A DNA stretch of 64,000 nt from Blastomonas aquatica (GCF_014639875.1 NZ_BMGD01000003.1:372001-436000), one strand, 5' to 3'. Shown: positions 25,966 through 34,666, numbered from the stretch's first letter. The notes: generated by a model from the letters alone, not told the origin. Made by a program: numbers and translations.

Positions 25966-26851
25966 TGCGGAAGCCGATGTGGTTGGATGAGAAGTCGCGT
26001 TCCTGCGGCTGGCGCGCGGCAGGCCGATAGCGCGCGCAGAAGTTCGCCGCGCACAGCCAGCTTCCGCCCTTGATGATCATCCGCGCATCATCGACCGGGC
26101 TGTCGGTCCACTCCCAGACATTGCCGATCAGGTCGTGCACGCCATTGCGATCCGCCGGAAAACAGGCCACCGGCGCGGTACCAGAAAAGCCGTCGGTGGC
26201 CTGATCCAGCACCGGGAACACACCCTGCCAATGGTTGGCGCGTGGGATGCCGGCATCGTCCACTGCACCGGAAAAGCGGTTGGCAGGATCGGGCAGGCCG
26301 GTACTCGCGGCGTATTCCCATTCCTCTTCGGTGGGCAACCGCCCCCCCGCCCATTTGGCATAGGCTCGCGCATCGGCCAGCGTCACGTGCACCACCGGGT
26401 GGCGGCCCTTGCCTGTGATCGTCGAGCTTTTGCCCTCGGGCGTGCGCCATGTGGCTCCCTTGCGCAGCACCCAGCGCCCGTTGCCTGCCTTGCCATCGCG
26501 CACGAACAGCGCGGACCCGGCAGCGGGGTCGTCGCTATCGCTCGCGGTTTCGGCCTCGGTGACATAGCCGGTCGCCTGCACGAAAGCGGCAAACTGGTCG
26601 TTCGTGACCTCGTGGCTCTGGATGGAAAAGCCCTCGACGCGCAGACGCATCGACGGGTTTTCTTCGGGATACAACGGATCTGCGCCCTTGAGGAACGATC
26701 CGGCAGGCAAAGTTACAAAGCTGCCAGAGTTGAAGCCGGTGGGACAATCGGTCTTCGCACTGGCCTGCACTGGCCTGGTGACATCGGTTGGCTGGTCGCA
26801 GCCCTGCAAAGCAACCGACGCCGCGCACACCAGAACCAGCGTCGCACGCAA
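25940..26851 (-). CDS. Formylglycine-generating enzyme, predicted lipoprotein
   Basis: Converts the active-site Cys of type I sulfatases to formylglycine using oxygen and copper. Both catalytic cysteines are present in GGSWLCAANFCARYRPAAR (Cys267 and Cys272), and NVWEWTDSP and NHIGFRII also match true FGEs rather than distant relatives. A TTG start at 26851 is proposed because the frame upstream runs inside the TetR gene; it gives 303 aa and a textbook lipoprotein signal MRATLVLVCAASVALQGC (lipobox LQGC, Cys18). The enzyme should thus act outside the cytoplasm. It is third in the DUF1330-TetR-FGE unit. The start codon is the weak point. Confidence 0.88.
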   Translation of the reverse strand: MRATLVLVCAASVALQGCDQPTDVTRPVQASAKTDCPTGFNSGSFVTLPAGSFLKGADPLYPEENPSMRLRVEGFSIQSHEVTNDQFAAFVQATGYVTEAETASDSDDPAAGSALFVRDGKAGNGRWVLRKGATWRTPEGKSSTITGKGRHPVVHVTLADARAYAKWAGGRLPTEEEWEYAASTGLPDPANRFSGAVDDAGIPRANHWQGVFPVLDQATDGFSGTAPVACFPADRNGVHDLIGNVWEWTDSPVDDARMIIKGGSWLCAANFCARYRPAARQPQERDFSSNHIGFRIIHDVAAQ

Positions 26852-26856
26852 GCGTA

Positions 26857-27459
26857 TCAGCCCAGCAGTTTGGAGATGGTGAGCTTCACCACATCGGTAG
26901 CCTGATCGACGCTCAAATTCTGGTCCTGCCGGAGCCGCCGCCAGGTCTGGAAACCGGCACACATCTCAACGGCTGAGAGCATCGTCGCATTCTTGCGAAC
27001 CGGATCGGGCAGCACGTTTTCCAGGCCGGTCCGTTCGAGATGAAGGAACCGCTCGTAGTTGAGCATCAGATAGTCCGAACTGAACCGGCGAATGCTTGCT
27101 GCAATCTTGAGCGGCATGATCTTTTCATAGATCACCGCGCGGCGCTCGAGCAATTGGTCGAGCTGTGCCTGCCAGCCATCGCCGGTAAACGGCTGGTGGA
27201 TGATCGGCATGATCTGTGCCTCCATCCGTTCGGTCATCTCGCTGTAAAGGCTATCCATTTCCTCGAAATGGCGGAACACGGTGCGCGCACTGACGCCCGC
27301 CCGTTCGGCGATATCAGCTGCGCTGGGCTCCATCTTGCCGCCCATGATAATGTCGAGCATCGCATCGACGATCGCCAGTCTGCTGCGCTCGCTGCGCTGT
27401 TTGCGACCGTCCGGATGACGAGTGGGATGGCTCATTGGGGTATTTGCATTCATGGTCAC
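26857..27459 (-). CDS. TetR family transcriptional regulator of the sulfatase cluster
   Basis: A 200-aa regulator with a TetR helix-turn-helix (SAADIAERAGVSARTVFRHF, about residues 45-65) and a variable C-terminal ligand domain. Start options are GTG at 27459 and ATG at 27453 or 27435. It lies between DUF1330 and FGE genes transcribed the same way, so it shares their promoter. That promoter is overlapped by the best copy of the cluster operator (28006-28032), implying autoregulation and control of both sulfatase units. The inducer would be the sulfated substrate or a product; this is inferred. Confidence 0.9.
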   Translation of the reverse strand: MTMNANTPMSHPTRHPDGRKQRSERSRLAIVDAMLDIIMGGKMEPSAADIAERAGVSARTVFRHFEEMDSLYSEMTERMEAQIMPIIHQPFTGDGWQAQLDQLLERRAVIYEKIMPLKIAASIRRFSSDYLMLNYERFLHLERTGLENVLPDPVRKNATMLSAVEMCAGFQTWRRLRQDQNLSVDQATDVVKLTISKLLG

Positions 27460-27484
27460 GGCTTACTGCCAAGCCTTTCACCTG

Positions 27485-27967
27485 TCACCCCTCCGAGCCA
27501 ATCTTTGTGAGAATCGTTTGCATCCACGGCATGCCCATTGCTTCGGTCGACAACACCGTCTCGATGTTGAGCTGTCCATCCAGCCCGGCACTGCGATGCA
27601 CCGCGATTTCGCGCCACTCATCGGACATCGACATCCGCACCATGTCGCCGCGCCTGGGATAAACGCCGATCGCGACCTCGTCCCACAGTTCGCTGACCTG
27701 GCCCAGCGAGAGGAAGGTGACATCGGCAGCGAACATCGCGATGCCGCCGAACTTCGGCAGCAATTGCGCGACCGCACGGCCATAGATCATGTACGCCTCG
27801 CGCCCGGTCAGGTCGGTTTCGCGGCCATCCTCGTACACTGCCTTGTCCTTGAACTTGAGCAGGTTGATCATGAAGATCGGGCCATCGGGCCCAGGCTGCA
27901 TCAGCCCTGCCATGGTCGCAGGGTCACCGGGGAAGACCTCGTTCAAGACAGTGAAGGGCTGGGGCAT
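27485..27967 (-). CDS. DUF1330/NIPSNAP-like protein
   Basis: A 160-aa ferredoxin-fold (dimeric alpha/beta barrel) protein. FMINLLKFKDKAVYEDGRE and LTGREAYMIYGRAVAQLL match DUF1330, followed by GGIAMFAADV and a conserved W (DEWREIAVHR). There is no signal peptide. It is first in the reverse unit DUF1330-TetR-FGE, 33 bases downstream of the promoter/operator. Proteins of this fold include small monooxygenases and isomerases, but the family function is not established. Its link to sulfate ester catabolism rests only on gene order. Confidence 0.84.
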   Translation of the reverse strand: MPQPFTVLNEVFPGDPATMAGLMQPGPDGPIFMINLLKFKDKAVYEDGRETDLTGREAYMIYGRAVAQLLPKFGGIAMFAADVTFLSLGQVSELWDEVAIGVYPRRGDMVRMSMSDEWREIAVHRSAGLDGQLNIETVLSTEAMGMPWMQTILTKIGSEG

Positions 27968-27999
27968 CGCAGATTCCTCTCACTCGGTGTGATCAGGCA

Positions 28000-28028
28000 A
28001 TGCTATATATTGACACAAGTCCTGTCAA
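28000..28028 (-). promoter_or_regulatory. Sigma-70-type promoter of the DUF1330-TetR-FGE unit
   Basis: On the reverse strand TTGACA (28028-28023), a 17-base spacer and TAGCAT (28005-28000). The -35 box is part of the right arm of the operator, so a bound repressor would block RNA polymerase. Confidence 0.65.
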
Positions 28029-28032
28029 TATA
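28006..28032. promoter_or_regulatory. Operator copy 1 of the sulfatase cluster, perfect 10-bp arms
   Basis: TATATTGACA, 7 bases, TGTCAATATA: a 27-bp palindrome with perfect arms, 39 bases before the DUF1330 start. It is the strongest of three copies in the cluster. Confidence 0.8.
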
Positions 28033-28040
28033 ACCGCCGA

Positions 28041-29816
28041 TCAGCTGCCGTGGTCGAGGATCACCTGCAGGAATGCCTCGCCATAGGCCTCTAGCTTGCG
28101 GGTGCCGACTCCCGAGACCCGCGACAAGGCATCGAGCGTGCGCGGGCTGCGGTCGGTCATTTCGCGCAGCGTGCTGTCGTGGAAGATCACATAGGGCGGC
28201 ACGCCTGCCTCCTGCGCCAGCTCGCGGCGGCAAGCCCGCAGCGCTTCGAACAGGGGATTGCTGACCGGATTGGGTGTGTCGCCCGCGCCGCGCTTGCCAC
28301 GCCGCGCCCGCTTGGGTGGCAGCACCAGCGACAATTGCACTTCGTCGCGCAGGATCGCGCGCGCGCCAGGACCCAGCATCAGCCCGCCATGCTCGTTGGT
28401 GTCGAGCGCATCGCGCAGCAGCAGCGCGCGCGCCACCGGCTTGAGCAGCGCGACCTCGTCGTCTTGCACGATACCGAACACCGAAAGCTTGTCATGGCCG
28501 CGCTGCGTGACCTTGTCATTGCTCTGGCCGCGCAGCACCGCCTCGAGATGGCCGATGCCAAAGCTCTGCCCGGTCCGATACACCGCCGACAGCAGCTTGC
28601 GCGCGGTCTGCGTCGCATCCACGCTCGCGGGCGGGCTGAGGCAGTTGTCGCAATTGCCGCAGGTCTCGGGCGGGCTCTCGCCAAAGTGGCGCAGCAGGAT
28701 CGCGCGGCGGCAGGTGCCGGTCTCGACCAGCGCGCCCAGCGCCGAGATCCGCGCGCGCTCGCCCGCCTGACGCTCGGGCTCGATCTCGCTGATCCGCATC
28801 CGCGCGCGGGCAAAGTCATCCGCGCCCCAGAACAGATGCGCTTCGGCAGGTTCGCCGTCACGGCCTGCGCGGCCCGATTCCTGGTAATAGCCCTCGATCG
28901 ATTTGGGCAGGCCTGCATGCACCACGAAGCGCACATCGGGCTTGTCGATGCCCATTCCGAACGCGACCGTCGCGCACATCACCATGTCCTCACTGGCGAT
29001 GAACGCATCCTGGTTGGCGCGGCGGACCTCGGGCGGCATACCGGCGTGATAGGCGCGAACCTGGCGCTTGCCGTCTCGGCTCAATTGTTCGGCGAGCTTT
29101 TCGGTGCCCGCCCGGGTCTGCGCATAGACGATTCCCGGGCCGGGGTTGCCGCCGACCAGATCGGCGATCTGCCGGGTCAGCCCGTCGCGCGGGTGGACGG
29201 CATAGCGGATGTTGGGCCGGTCGAACCCGGCGACGATCATGCCTTCGCGATCGATTCCCAACTGCTTGAGAATATCCTCACGGGTGTGCGCATCAGCCGT
29301 CGCGGTCAGCGCCAGCCGCGGGCGATCGGGGAAGCTGTCGAGCAACGGCTTGAGCAACCGGTAGTCGGGGCGGAAATCATGCCCCCATTCGGACACGCAA
29401 TGCGCCTCGTCGATCGCGAACATCGCGATCGGTGCGCGGCCAAGCAGGTTGCGAAAGCCCTCCGAGCTCGCCCGTTCGGGTGCGACATACAGCAGATCGA
29501 GCTCGCCCGCACGAAAGCGGTCCTGCGTTTCCTGCCAGTCGGCGTCGACCGAGGTCAGGCTGGCGGCGCGGATGCCCAAAGCGGTCGCCGCGCGCAGCTG
29601 GTCGTGCATCAGCGCAATCAGCGGCGATATGACGACGCAGCAGCCATCGAGCGCAACTGCGGGGAGCTGATAGCACAACGATTTGCCCGCCCCGGTGGGC
29701 ATGATCGCCAGCGTATTGCGCCCCGCCATGACGCGACTGACCACCTGGTCCTGCACGCCGCGAAAGGCGGAGAAACCGAACGTGTCATGCAAGACATCAA
29801 GGATGGGCTGAGTCAT
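28041..29816 (-). CDS. recQ: ATP-dependent DNA helicase RecQ
   Basis: A 3'-5' helicase for recombination and replication repair (591 aa). The ATP site MPTGAGKSLCYQLP and the DEAH box DEAHCVSEWGHDFRPDY (RecQ aromatic-rich loop) are near the N-terminus. Helicase motif VI reads YQESGRAGRDG. The zinc-binding RQC domain has CRRAILLRHFGE..CGNCDNC. A C-terminal HRDC domain ends the protein (LFEALRACRRELAQ, SRVSGVGTRKLEAYG). Identification is certain. It lies just beyond the sulfatase operator, is transcribed the same way as that unit and ends before it. Confidence 0.96.
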   Translation of the reverse strand: MTQPILDVLHDTFGFSAFRGVQDQVVSRVMAGRNTLAIMPTGAGKSLCYQLPAVALDGCCVVISPLIALMHDQLRAATALGIRAASLTSVDADWQETQDRFRAGELDLLYVAPERASSEGFRNLLGRAPIAMFAIDEAHCVSEWGHDFRPDYRLLKPLLDSFPDRPRLALTATADAHTREDILKQLGIDREGMIVAGFDRPNIRYAVHPRDGLTRQIADLVGGNPGPGIVYAQTRAGTEKLAEQLSRDGKRQVRAYHAGMPPEVRRANQDAFIASEDMVMCATVAFGMGIDKPDVRFVVHAGLPKSIEGYYQESGRAGRDGEPAEAHLFWGADDFARARMRISEIEPERQAGERARISALGALVETGTCRRAILLRHFGESPPETCGNCDNCLSPPASVDATQTARKLLSAVYRTGQSFGIGHLEAVLRGQSNDKVTQRGHDKLSVFGIVQDDEVALLKPVARALLLRDALDTNEHGGLMLGPGARAILRDEVQLSLVLPPKRARRGKRGAGDTPNPVSNPLFEALRACRRELAQEAGVPPYVIFHDSTLREMTDRSPRTLDALSRVSGVGTRKLEAYGEAFLQVILDHGS

Positions 29817-29882
29817 CTGCCCGCTCTTATGGACGGCGGGCAGCGCAGGGAAGGGAAAAAGCCGTGGTGCGTTGCAGCCAGC

Positions 29883-31319
29883 TCAGGCCGCGTTGTCGAT
29901 GCCCAGCTCGGTCAGCTTGCGATACAGCGTCGAACGACCGATCCCCAACCGTCGCGCAACCTCTGTCATTCGCCCGCGATAATGGCCGATGGCGAGGCGG
30001 ATTACATCCGCCTCGATTTCTTCGAGCGGGCGCAGGTTGCCATCTTCGCTATACAATGTGATGCCAATACCATCATGGCTGACAGACGCGCGGCGTGGCT
30101 CGTCCTCGCCCAGCATGTTGGTCAGTTGCGGGAATTCGGTGGTGGTCAGTGCATCGCCATCGCAGAAGATCGCGGCGCGGAACAAGGCGTTTTGCAACTG
30201 GCGGACATTGCCCGGCCAATCGAAGCTGGAAAGCAGCGACAGCGCCTCGTCGGTCACGCCGAGCCCCCGCATTCCGGGCTGCTCGGCGATCCGGTTGAGG
30301 AAGTGGCGGACCAGCGCGGGAATGTCGCTCGAGCGATCGCGCAGCGCGGGGATGGTGATCTGGACCGGCGCGATCGCATAATACAAGTCTTCGCGGAACG
30401 TGCCCGCCTCGACCATGGGCTTGAGCGGCATGTTGCTCGCGCAGATGAAGCGGACATCGCAGCGGAAGCTGTGCCGCGCGCCCAACGGGCGAATCTCACC
30501 CGCACGGATCGCATCGGCGAGCTTGCCTTGGGATTCGAGCGGGACCTGATCGATCTCGTCGATGAACAGGGTGCCGCCCTCGACCCGCTGGATCACGCCG
30601 ACATGCCGATCGAACGCGCCGGGAAACGCACCGCGCTCATGCCCGAACAGCTGCGATTCGATCTGGCCGCTCGATGCCCCCGAACAGGTCACCAGGCGCA
30701 GCGCCAGCTTGGCGCGCGGGCTTGAGGCGTGGATCGCGCGTGCGATCATTTCCTTGCCGGTGCCGCTTTCTCCCTCGATCAGCACAGGCGTATGCGTCCG
30801 GGCCGATTTTGCCGCGATCGCGAGTGCTGCGCGAAAGCGCGGCGATGAGCCGATCATCTCGTCAAAGTCGAGCGGGGCCGCGATCTTTTCGGTCAGCGGA
30901 CGCAGCTCATCGGCATCGTCTTTGCGCGTCGCAGCATTGAGCGCGGCGACCAGACGGTCGGGCGCAATCGGCTTGATCAGGTAATCGGTGGCACCTGCGC
31001 GCATCGCCTCGACCGCAAGCAAAGGCGAGGTGCTGGCGGTCAGCATCAGGATCGGCAGCGCAGGGCGGCGCGATTTGAGCTCGGCGATCAGTTCGGCGGC
31101 TTCGTCCCCTGGCACCCACTGGTCGAGGATGATCGCATCGAGCATCATCCCCTCCTGCGTGCCCAGCATCGCGATCGCAGTTTCCGAATCGTGCGCGAAC
31201 ACTGTGCGCCAGCCAGCCTTGGCCGCCAATGCGGCGACCAGCCTGCACTGCGCGGGTTCGTTGTCGATCAACATTACCCGGCGGGTTTGCGGATCGGTTT
31301 CTGTTCGTTCTTTTGCCAT
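29883..31319 (-). CDS. NtrC-family response regulator with GAFPGA loop
   Basis: A 478-aa regulator: a receiver domain (phospho-Asp in AIILDQWVP, then LMLTAST and DYLIKP), an AAA+ domain (Walker A GESGTGKEMIARA, Walker B GTLFIDEIDQV, sensor FICASNMPL) and a Fis-type helix-turn-helix (EVARRLGIGRSTLYRKLTEL). The sigma-54 contact loop, normally GAFTGA, reads GAFPGA; the codon is CCC, one change from ACC. This probably weakens or removes sigma-54 activation, as in HupR- or Rhodobacter NtrC-like variants. The start is set at 31319 because GAG lies six bases before it; three ATGs run together there. No sensor kinase is adjacent. Confidence 0.9.
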   Translation of the reverse strand: MAKERTETDPQTRRVMLIDNEPAQCRLVAALAAKAGWRTVFAHDSETAIAMLGTQEGMMLDAIILDQWVPGDEAAELIAELKSRRPALPILMLTASTSPLLAVEAMRAGATDYLIKPIAPDRLVAALNAATRKDDADELRPLTEKIAAPLDFDEMIGSSPRFRAALAIAAKSARTHTPVLIEGESGTGKEMIARAIHASSPRAKLALRLVTCSGASSGQIESQLFGHERGAFPGAFDRHVGVIQRVEGGTLFIDEIDQVPLESQGKLADAIRAGEIRPLGARHSFRCDVRFICASNMPLKPMVEAGTFREDLYYAIAPVQITIPALRDRSSDIPALVRHFLNRIAEQPGMRGLGVTDEALSLLSSFDWPGNVRQLQNALFRAAIFCDGDALTTTEFPQLTNMLGEDEPRRASVSHDGIGITLYSEDGNLRPLEEIEADVIRLAIGHYRGRMTEVARRLGIGRSTLYRKLTELGIDNAA

Positions 31320-31478
31320 CATCATCTCGTCTAACGGCATGTGGTAAAAACCCGATTAAAGCTATGCTTTGGATCACCCTAGCGAATTCAGGCTTGCGGG
31401 ATTGAGCGCCACCCGGCATTCGGTTAAAGCGAACCGAGATTAATTTCGGCAAAATTTGTAATGGAGAAGGCTCCTACC

Positions 31479-31613
31479 ATGGCCAATGACCACTCTACCA
31501 ACACCATTGAATCCGCTCGTCAGACTTATGAAGGTTTTATGGGCTGGATGAAAACAGGATCGATCATCGCGGCGCTGGTAACAGCGTTCGTTGTCGTCCT
31601 CATCGCCAGCTGA
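31479..31613 (+). CDS. aa3-type cytochrome c oxidase subunit IV (44 aa)
   Basis: A tiny membrane protein: TIESARQTYEGFMGWMKTGS, then one membrane helix (IIAALVTAFVVVLIAS). Both parts are typical of the bacterial COX subunit IV family, which stabilises the aa3 oxidase. GGAGAAGG lies eight bases before the ATG. It is 12 bases upstream of the transhydrogenase gene, a neighbourhood seen in other alphaproteobacteria; the main oxidase genes are not in this window. It is short and easily missed. Confidence 0.8.
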   Translation: MANDHSTNTIESARQTYEGFMGWMKTGSIIAALVTAFVVVLIAS

Positions 31614-31625
31614 CCGGCAACCTGC

Positions 31626-32756
31626 ATGAAAATCGCGGTCCTCAAAGAGCAGGCATCGGGTGAACGGCGCGTTTCGGCGAGCCCGGAAACGGTCAAGAAA
31701 TTCATCGCGCTAGGCGCGGAAATGGCGGTTGAAACCGGCGCAGGCGAATTTGCGTCGGTCACTGATGCCGATTTTGCCGCTGCTGGTGCGACCATTGCTT
31801 CGCGGGCCGAAGTGCTGGCCGGTGCAGATATCATCTTTGGTATCCAGGGACCCGATCCTGCCAGCCTGGCAGGCGCAAAGCCTGGCGCGATGATCGCCGC
31901 CTCGCTCAACCCGTTTGGTGAGCGGGCACGTATCGATGCCTATGCCAATGCCGGTTTCCAGGCGCTGGCGCTTGAGTTCATGCCGCGGATCACGCGTGCG
32001 CAGTCGATGGACATCCTGTCGTCGCAGTCGAACCTTGCCGGATACAAGGCTGTGCTTGATGGCGCATCCGAATATGGCAAGGCTTTTCCGATGATGATGA
32101 CAGCAGCAGGTACAGTGTCTGCTGCTAAGGTATTCGTGATGGGTGTGGGCGTTGCTGGCCTTCAGGCGATCGCCACAGCACGTCGCCTCGGCGCGCAGGT
32201 TTCGGCGACTGACGTCCGTTCGGCCACCAAGGAACAGATCCAGTCGCTGGGTGCCAAGGCGATCTTTGTCGAGAATGTCGCGGGCATCGAGGGCGAGGGC
32301 GCAGGCGGCTATGCCACCGAAATGTCCGACGAATACAAGGCGGCGCAGGCTGAACTGGTCTCTTCGCACATCGCCAAGCAGGACATCGTGATCACCACCG
32401 CGCTGATCCCGGGCCGTGCCGCACCGCGCCTGGTATCGGACGCGCAGATCGCCAGTATGAAACCGGGCAGCGTTCTTGTCGATCTCGCGGTCGAACAGGG
32501 TGGCAATGTCGAGGGGGCTGTCGCGGGCGAAGTCGTCGTGAAGCACGGCGTCAAGATCGTCGGCCATCGCAACGTGCCCTCGCGGCTTGCTACTGATGCA
32601 TCGGCTTTGTTCTCACGCAACCTGTTCAACTTTTTCTCCGCGTTCTGGGACAAGGAGGCCAAGGCCCCCGTGTTCCCCGATGACGACGAGATCGTCCAGG
32701 GCGTCCGGGTGACGATGGGCGGCAAGGTTGTGAGCGAGAGGCTGCTCGCCAGCTGA
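31626..32756 (+). CDS. pntA1: NAD(P) transhydrogenase subunit alpha, part 1 (soluble NAD-binding)
   Basis: Domain I of the proton-translocating transhydrogenase, 376 aa, which binds NAD(H). The N-terminus MKIAVLKEQASGERRVS matches the family, and the dinucleotide fold is in KVFVMGVGVAGLQAIATARRLGA. RSATKEQIQSLGAKA is the usual adjacent segment. As in other alphaproteobacteria the alpha subunit is split into this soluble part and a small membrane part (32848-33132). It heads the set pntA1-pntA2-pntB. The complex uses the proton gradient to make NADPH. Confidence 0.94.
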   Translation: MKIAVLKEQASGERRVSASPETVKKFIALGAEMAVETGAGEFASVTDADFAAAGATIASRAEVLAGADIIFGIQGPDPASLAGAKPGAMIAASLNPFGERARIDAYANAGFQALALEFMPRITRAQSMDILSSQSNLAGYKAVLDGASEYGKAFPMMMTAAGTVSAAKVFVMGVGVAGLQAIATARRLGAQVSATDVRSATKEQIQSLGAKAIFVENVAGIEGEGAGGYATEMSDEYKAAQAELVSSHIAKQDIVITTALIPGRAAPRLVSDAQIASMKPGSVLVDLAVEQGGNVEGAVAGEVVVKHGVKIVGHRNVPSRLATDASALFSRNLFNFFSAFWDKEAKAPVFPDDDEIVQGVRVTMGGKVVSERLLAS

Positions 32757-32847
32757 TCGTCAGCAATCAATATCTAGACCGGCAAGCGCCGGCAACTCCC
32801 CGATGGATCGCATGACCGATCGCGCGGGATGAATGGAGAATGTGAAG

Positions 32848-33132
32848 ATGGACTTCATCTCAATCCTGTCGATTTTCGTGATGGCCTGCTTTGTGGGTTA
32901 TTACGTGGTCTGGTCGGTCACGCCTGCTTTGCACACGCCCCTGATGGCGGTGACCAACGCGATTTCGTCGGTGATCATCGTCGGCGCGCTGATCGGCAGC
33001 GCGACGGCGGATTCGCCTGTCGCCAAATATCTGGGGTTGATCGCGGTGGTGTTTGCCAGCGTCAATATTTTCGGCGGCTTTGCGGTCACCGAGCGCATGC
33101 TTGCGATGTACAAGAAGAAGGAGCGCAAGTGA
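32848..33132 (+). CDS. pntA2: NAD(P) transhydrogenase subunit alpha, part 2 (membrane)
   Basis: 94 aa with three membrane helices (SILSIFVMACFVGYYVVW, AISSVIIVGALIGS, LGLIAVVFASVNIFGGFAV) and the conserved ending TERMLAMYKKKE. The start at 32848 (MDFIS) has GGAGA upstream; an ATG at 32833 five codons earlier is possible. Its stop overlaps the pntB start (TGATG). Confidence 0.93.
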   Translation: MDFISILSIFVMACFVGYYVVWSVTPALHTPLMAVTNAISSVIIVGALIGSATADSPVAKYLGLIAVVFASVNIFGGFAVTERMLAMYKKKERK

Positions 33133-34661
33133 TGGCTCCGGGGGCAATACAACACATGAACCGTCGTCCGCTTACCACGCTTGCCGCGCTGTGCAGCTTC
33201 ACCCTGTCAGCGCCTGCCTATGCCGCCGGCGGTGAAGGGACGGCGGTCAGCCCCTGGGTATCGCTGGCCTATCTTGTCGCAGGCGTGTTCTTCATCCTTG
33301 CGCTGCGTGGCCTCTCCAGCCCCGAAACCAGCCGTGACGGCAACCGGTTCGGGATGATCGGCATGGGGATCGCCGTCATCACCACGCTGGTGACGCATGA
33401 CCTTGCCAACATTGTCGAGATCATTGCCGCCATCGCGATCGGCGGTGTTGCCGGTTTCGTCATCGCTCGCCGGATCAAGATGACCGACATGCCCCAGCTC
33501 GTGGCCGCGTTCCACTCGCTGGTCGGGCTCGCTGCGGTGCTGGTCGCGCTGGCGGCCTGGCTCAACCCCGGTGCTTTTGGCATCCTCGATGCGAACGCAC
33601 AGATTCTCACCGTCAGCCGGGTCGAACTGGGGCTGGGTGTCGCCATCGGTGCGATCACCTTCTCGGGGTCGGTGATCGCATTTCTCAAGCTTAACGGTAA
33701 CATGTCGGGTGCGCCGATCATGCTGCCAGGGCGGCATGTCATCAATCTGGGCGTGCTTGCGGGCATTCTTGGCCTGATCGCGGTGTTCACCGTGTCGCCA
33801 GAAGGTGGTGCGGGCCAGGGATGGCTGTTCCTGATCATCACCATACTCGCGTTCATCATCGGCTTCCTGCTGATCATCCCGATCGGCGGCGCGGACATGC
33901 CGGTCGTTGTCTCGATGCTCAACAGCTATTCGGGCTGGGCGGCAGCGGCGATGGGCTTTACCCTGTCGAACACCGCGATGATCATCACCGGCGCGCTGGT
34001 CGGCTCGTCGGGTGCGATCCTCTCCTACATCATGTGCAAGGCGATGAACCGCAGCTTCATCTCGGTGATCGCCGGCGGCTTCGGTGCCGACACCGGTGGT
34101 GGCGGCGCGGGCGCGGTCAAGATCGATCGTCCGTGGAAGCGCGGCAGCGCCGAAGACGCGGCGTACATGATGAAGCAGGCCGAAAGCGTGATCATCGTAC
34201 CGGGATACGGCATGGCGGTGGCACAGGCGCAGCACGCGCTGCGTGAGATGGGCGATCTGCTCAAGAAGGAAGGCGTCAGCGTCAAATATGCGATCCATCC
34301 TGTCGCAGGCCGCATGCCCGGGCACATGAACGTGCTGCTCGCCGAAGCCAACGTGCCGTATGACGAGGTGTTCGAGCTCGAGGACATCAACAGCGAGTTC
34401 GCGCAGACCGATGTCGCGTTCATCATCGGCGCGAACGACGTGGTCAATCCGGCGGCGAAAACCGATAAGTCCTCGCCAATCTATGGCATGCCGGTGTTCG
34501 ATGTCGACAAGGCCAAGACCGTGTTCTTCATCAAGCGCTCGATGGGCGGCGTGGGCTATGCAGGCGTCGACAATGACGTATTCTACATGGACCAGACAAT
34601 GATGCTGCTCGCCGATGCGAAAAAGATGGTCGAGGATATCAACAAGAACCTGGGGCACTGA
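33132..34661 (+). CDS. pntB: NAD(P) transhydrogenase subunit beta, with N-terminal signal-like extension
   Basis: The membrane and NADP(H)-binding subunit, 509 aa. Eight or nine membrane helices are followed by the NADP domain (IVPGYGMAVAQAQHALREM, GRMPGHMNVLLAEANVPYD, GANDVVNPAAK, KRSMGGVGYAG). The start at 33132 has AAGGAG eight bases before it and overlaps pntA2. The protein then begins with about 35 extra residues resembling a cleavable signal (MNRRPLTTLAALCSFTLSAP, then AYAAGG) before the normal start region (SPWVSLAYLVAGVFFILAL). The family is usually about 460-480 aa. The extension is unusual; function of the core is certain. Confidence 0.93.
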   Translation: MAPGAIQHMNRRPLTTLAALCSFTLSAPAYAAGGEGTAVSPWVSLAYLVAGVFFILALRGLSSPETSRDGNRFGMIGMGIAVITTLVTHDLANIVEIIAAIAIGGVAGFVIARRIKMTDMPQLVAAFHSLVGLAAVLVALAAWLNPGAFGILDANAQILTVSRVELGLGVAIGAITFSGSVIAFLKLNGNMSGAPIMLPGRHVINLGVLAGILGLIAVFTVSPEGGAGQGWLFLIITILAFIIGFLLIIPIGGADMPVVVSMLNSYSGWAAAAMGFTLSNTAMIITGALVGSSGAILSYIMCKAMNRSFISVIAGGFGADTGGGGAGAVKIDRPWKRGSAEDAAYMMKQAESVIIVPGYGMAVAQAQHALREMGDLLKKEGVSVKYAIHPVAGRMPGHMNVLLAEANVPYDEVFELEDINSEFAQTDVAFIIGANDVVNPAAKTDKSSPIYGMPVFDVDKAKTVFFIKRSMGGVGYAGVDNDVFYMDQTMMLLADAKKMVEDINKNLGH

Positions 34662-34666
34662 GCCGG

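Noticed and set aside
28179-30725. An 848-codon forward frame opposite recQ and the NtrC-like gene
   Set aside because: Antisense to two certain genes and lacking any recognisable motif.
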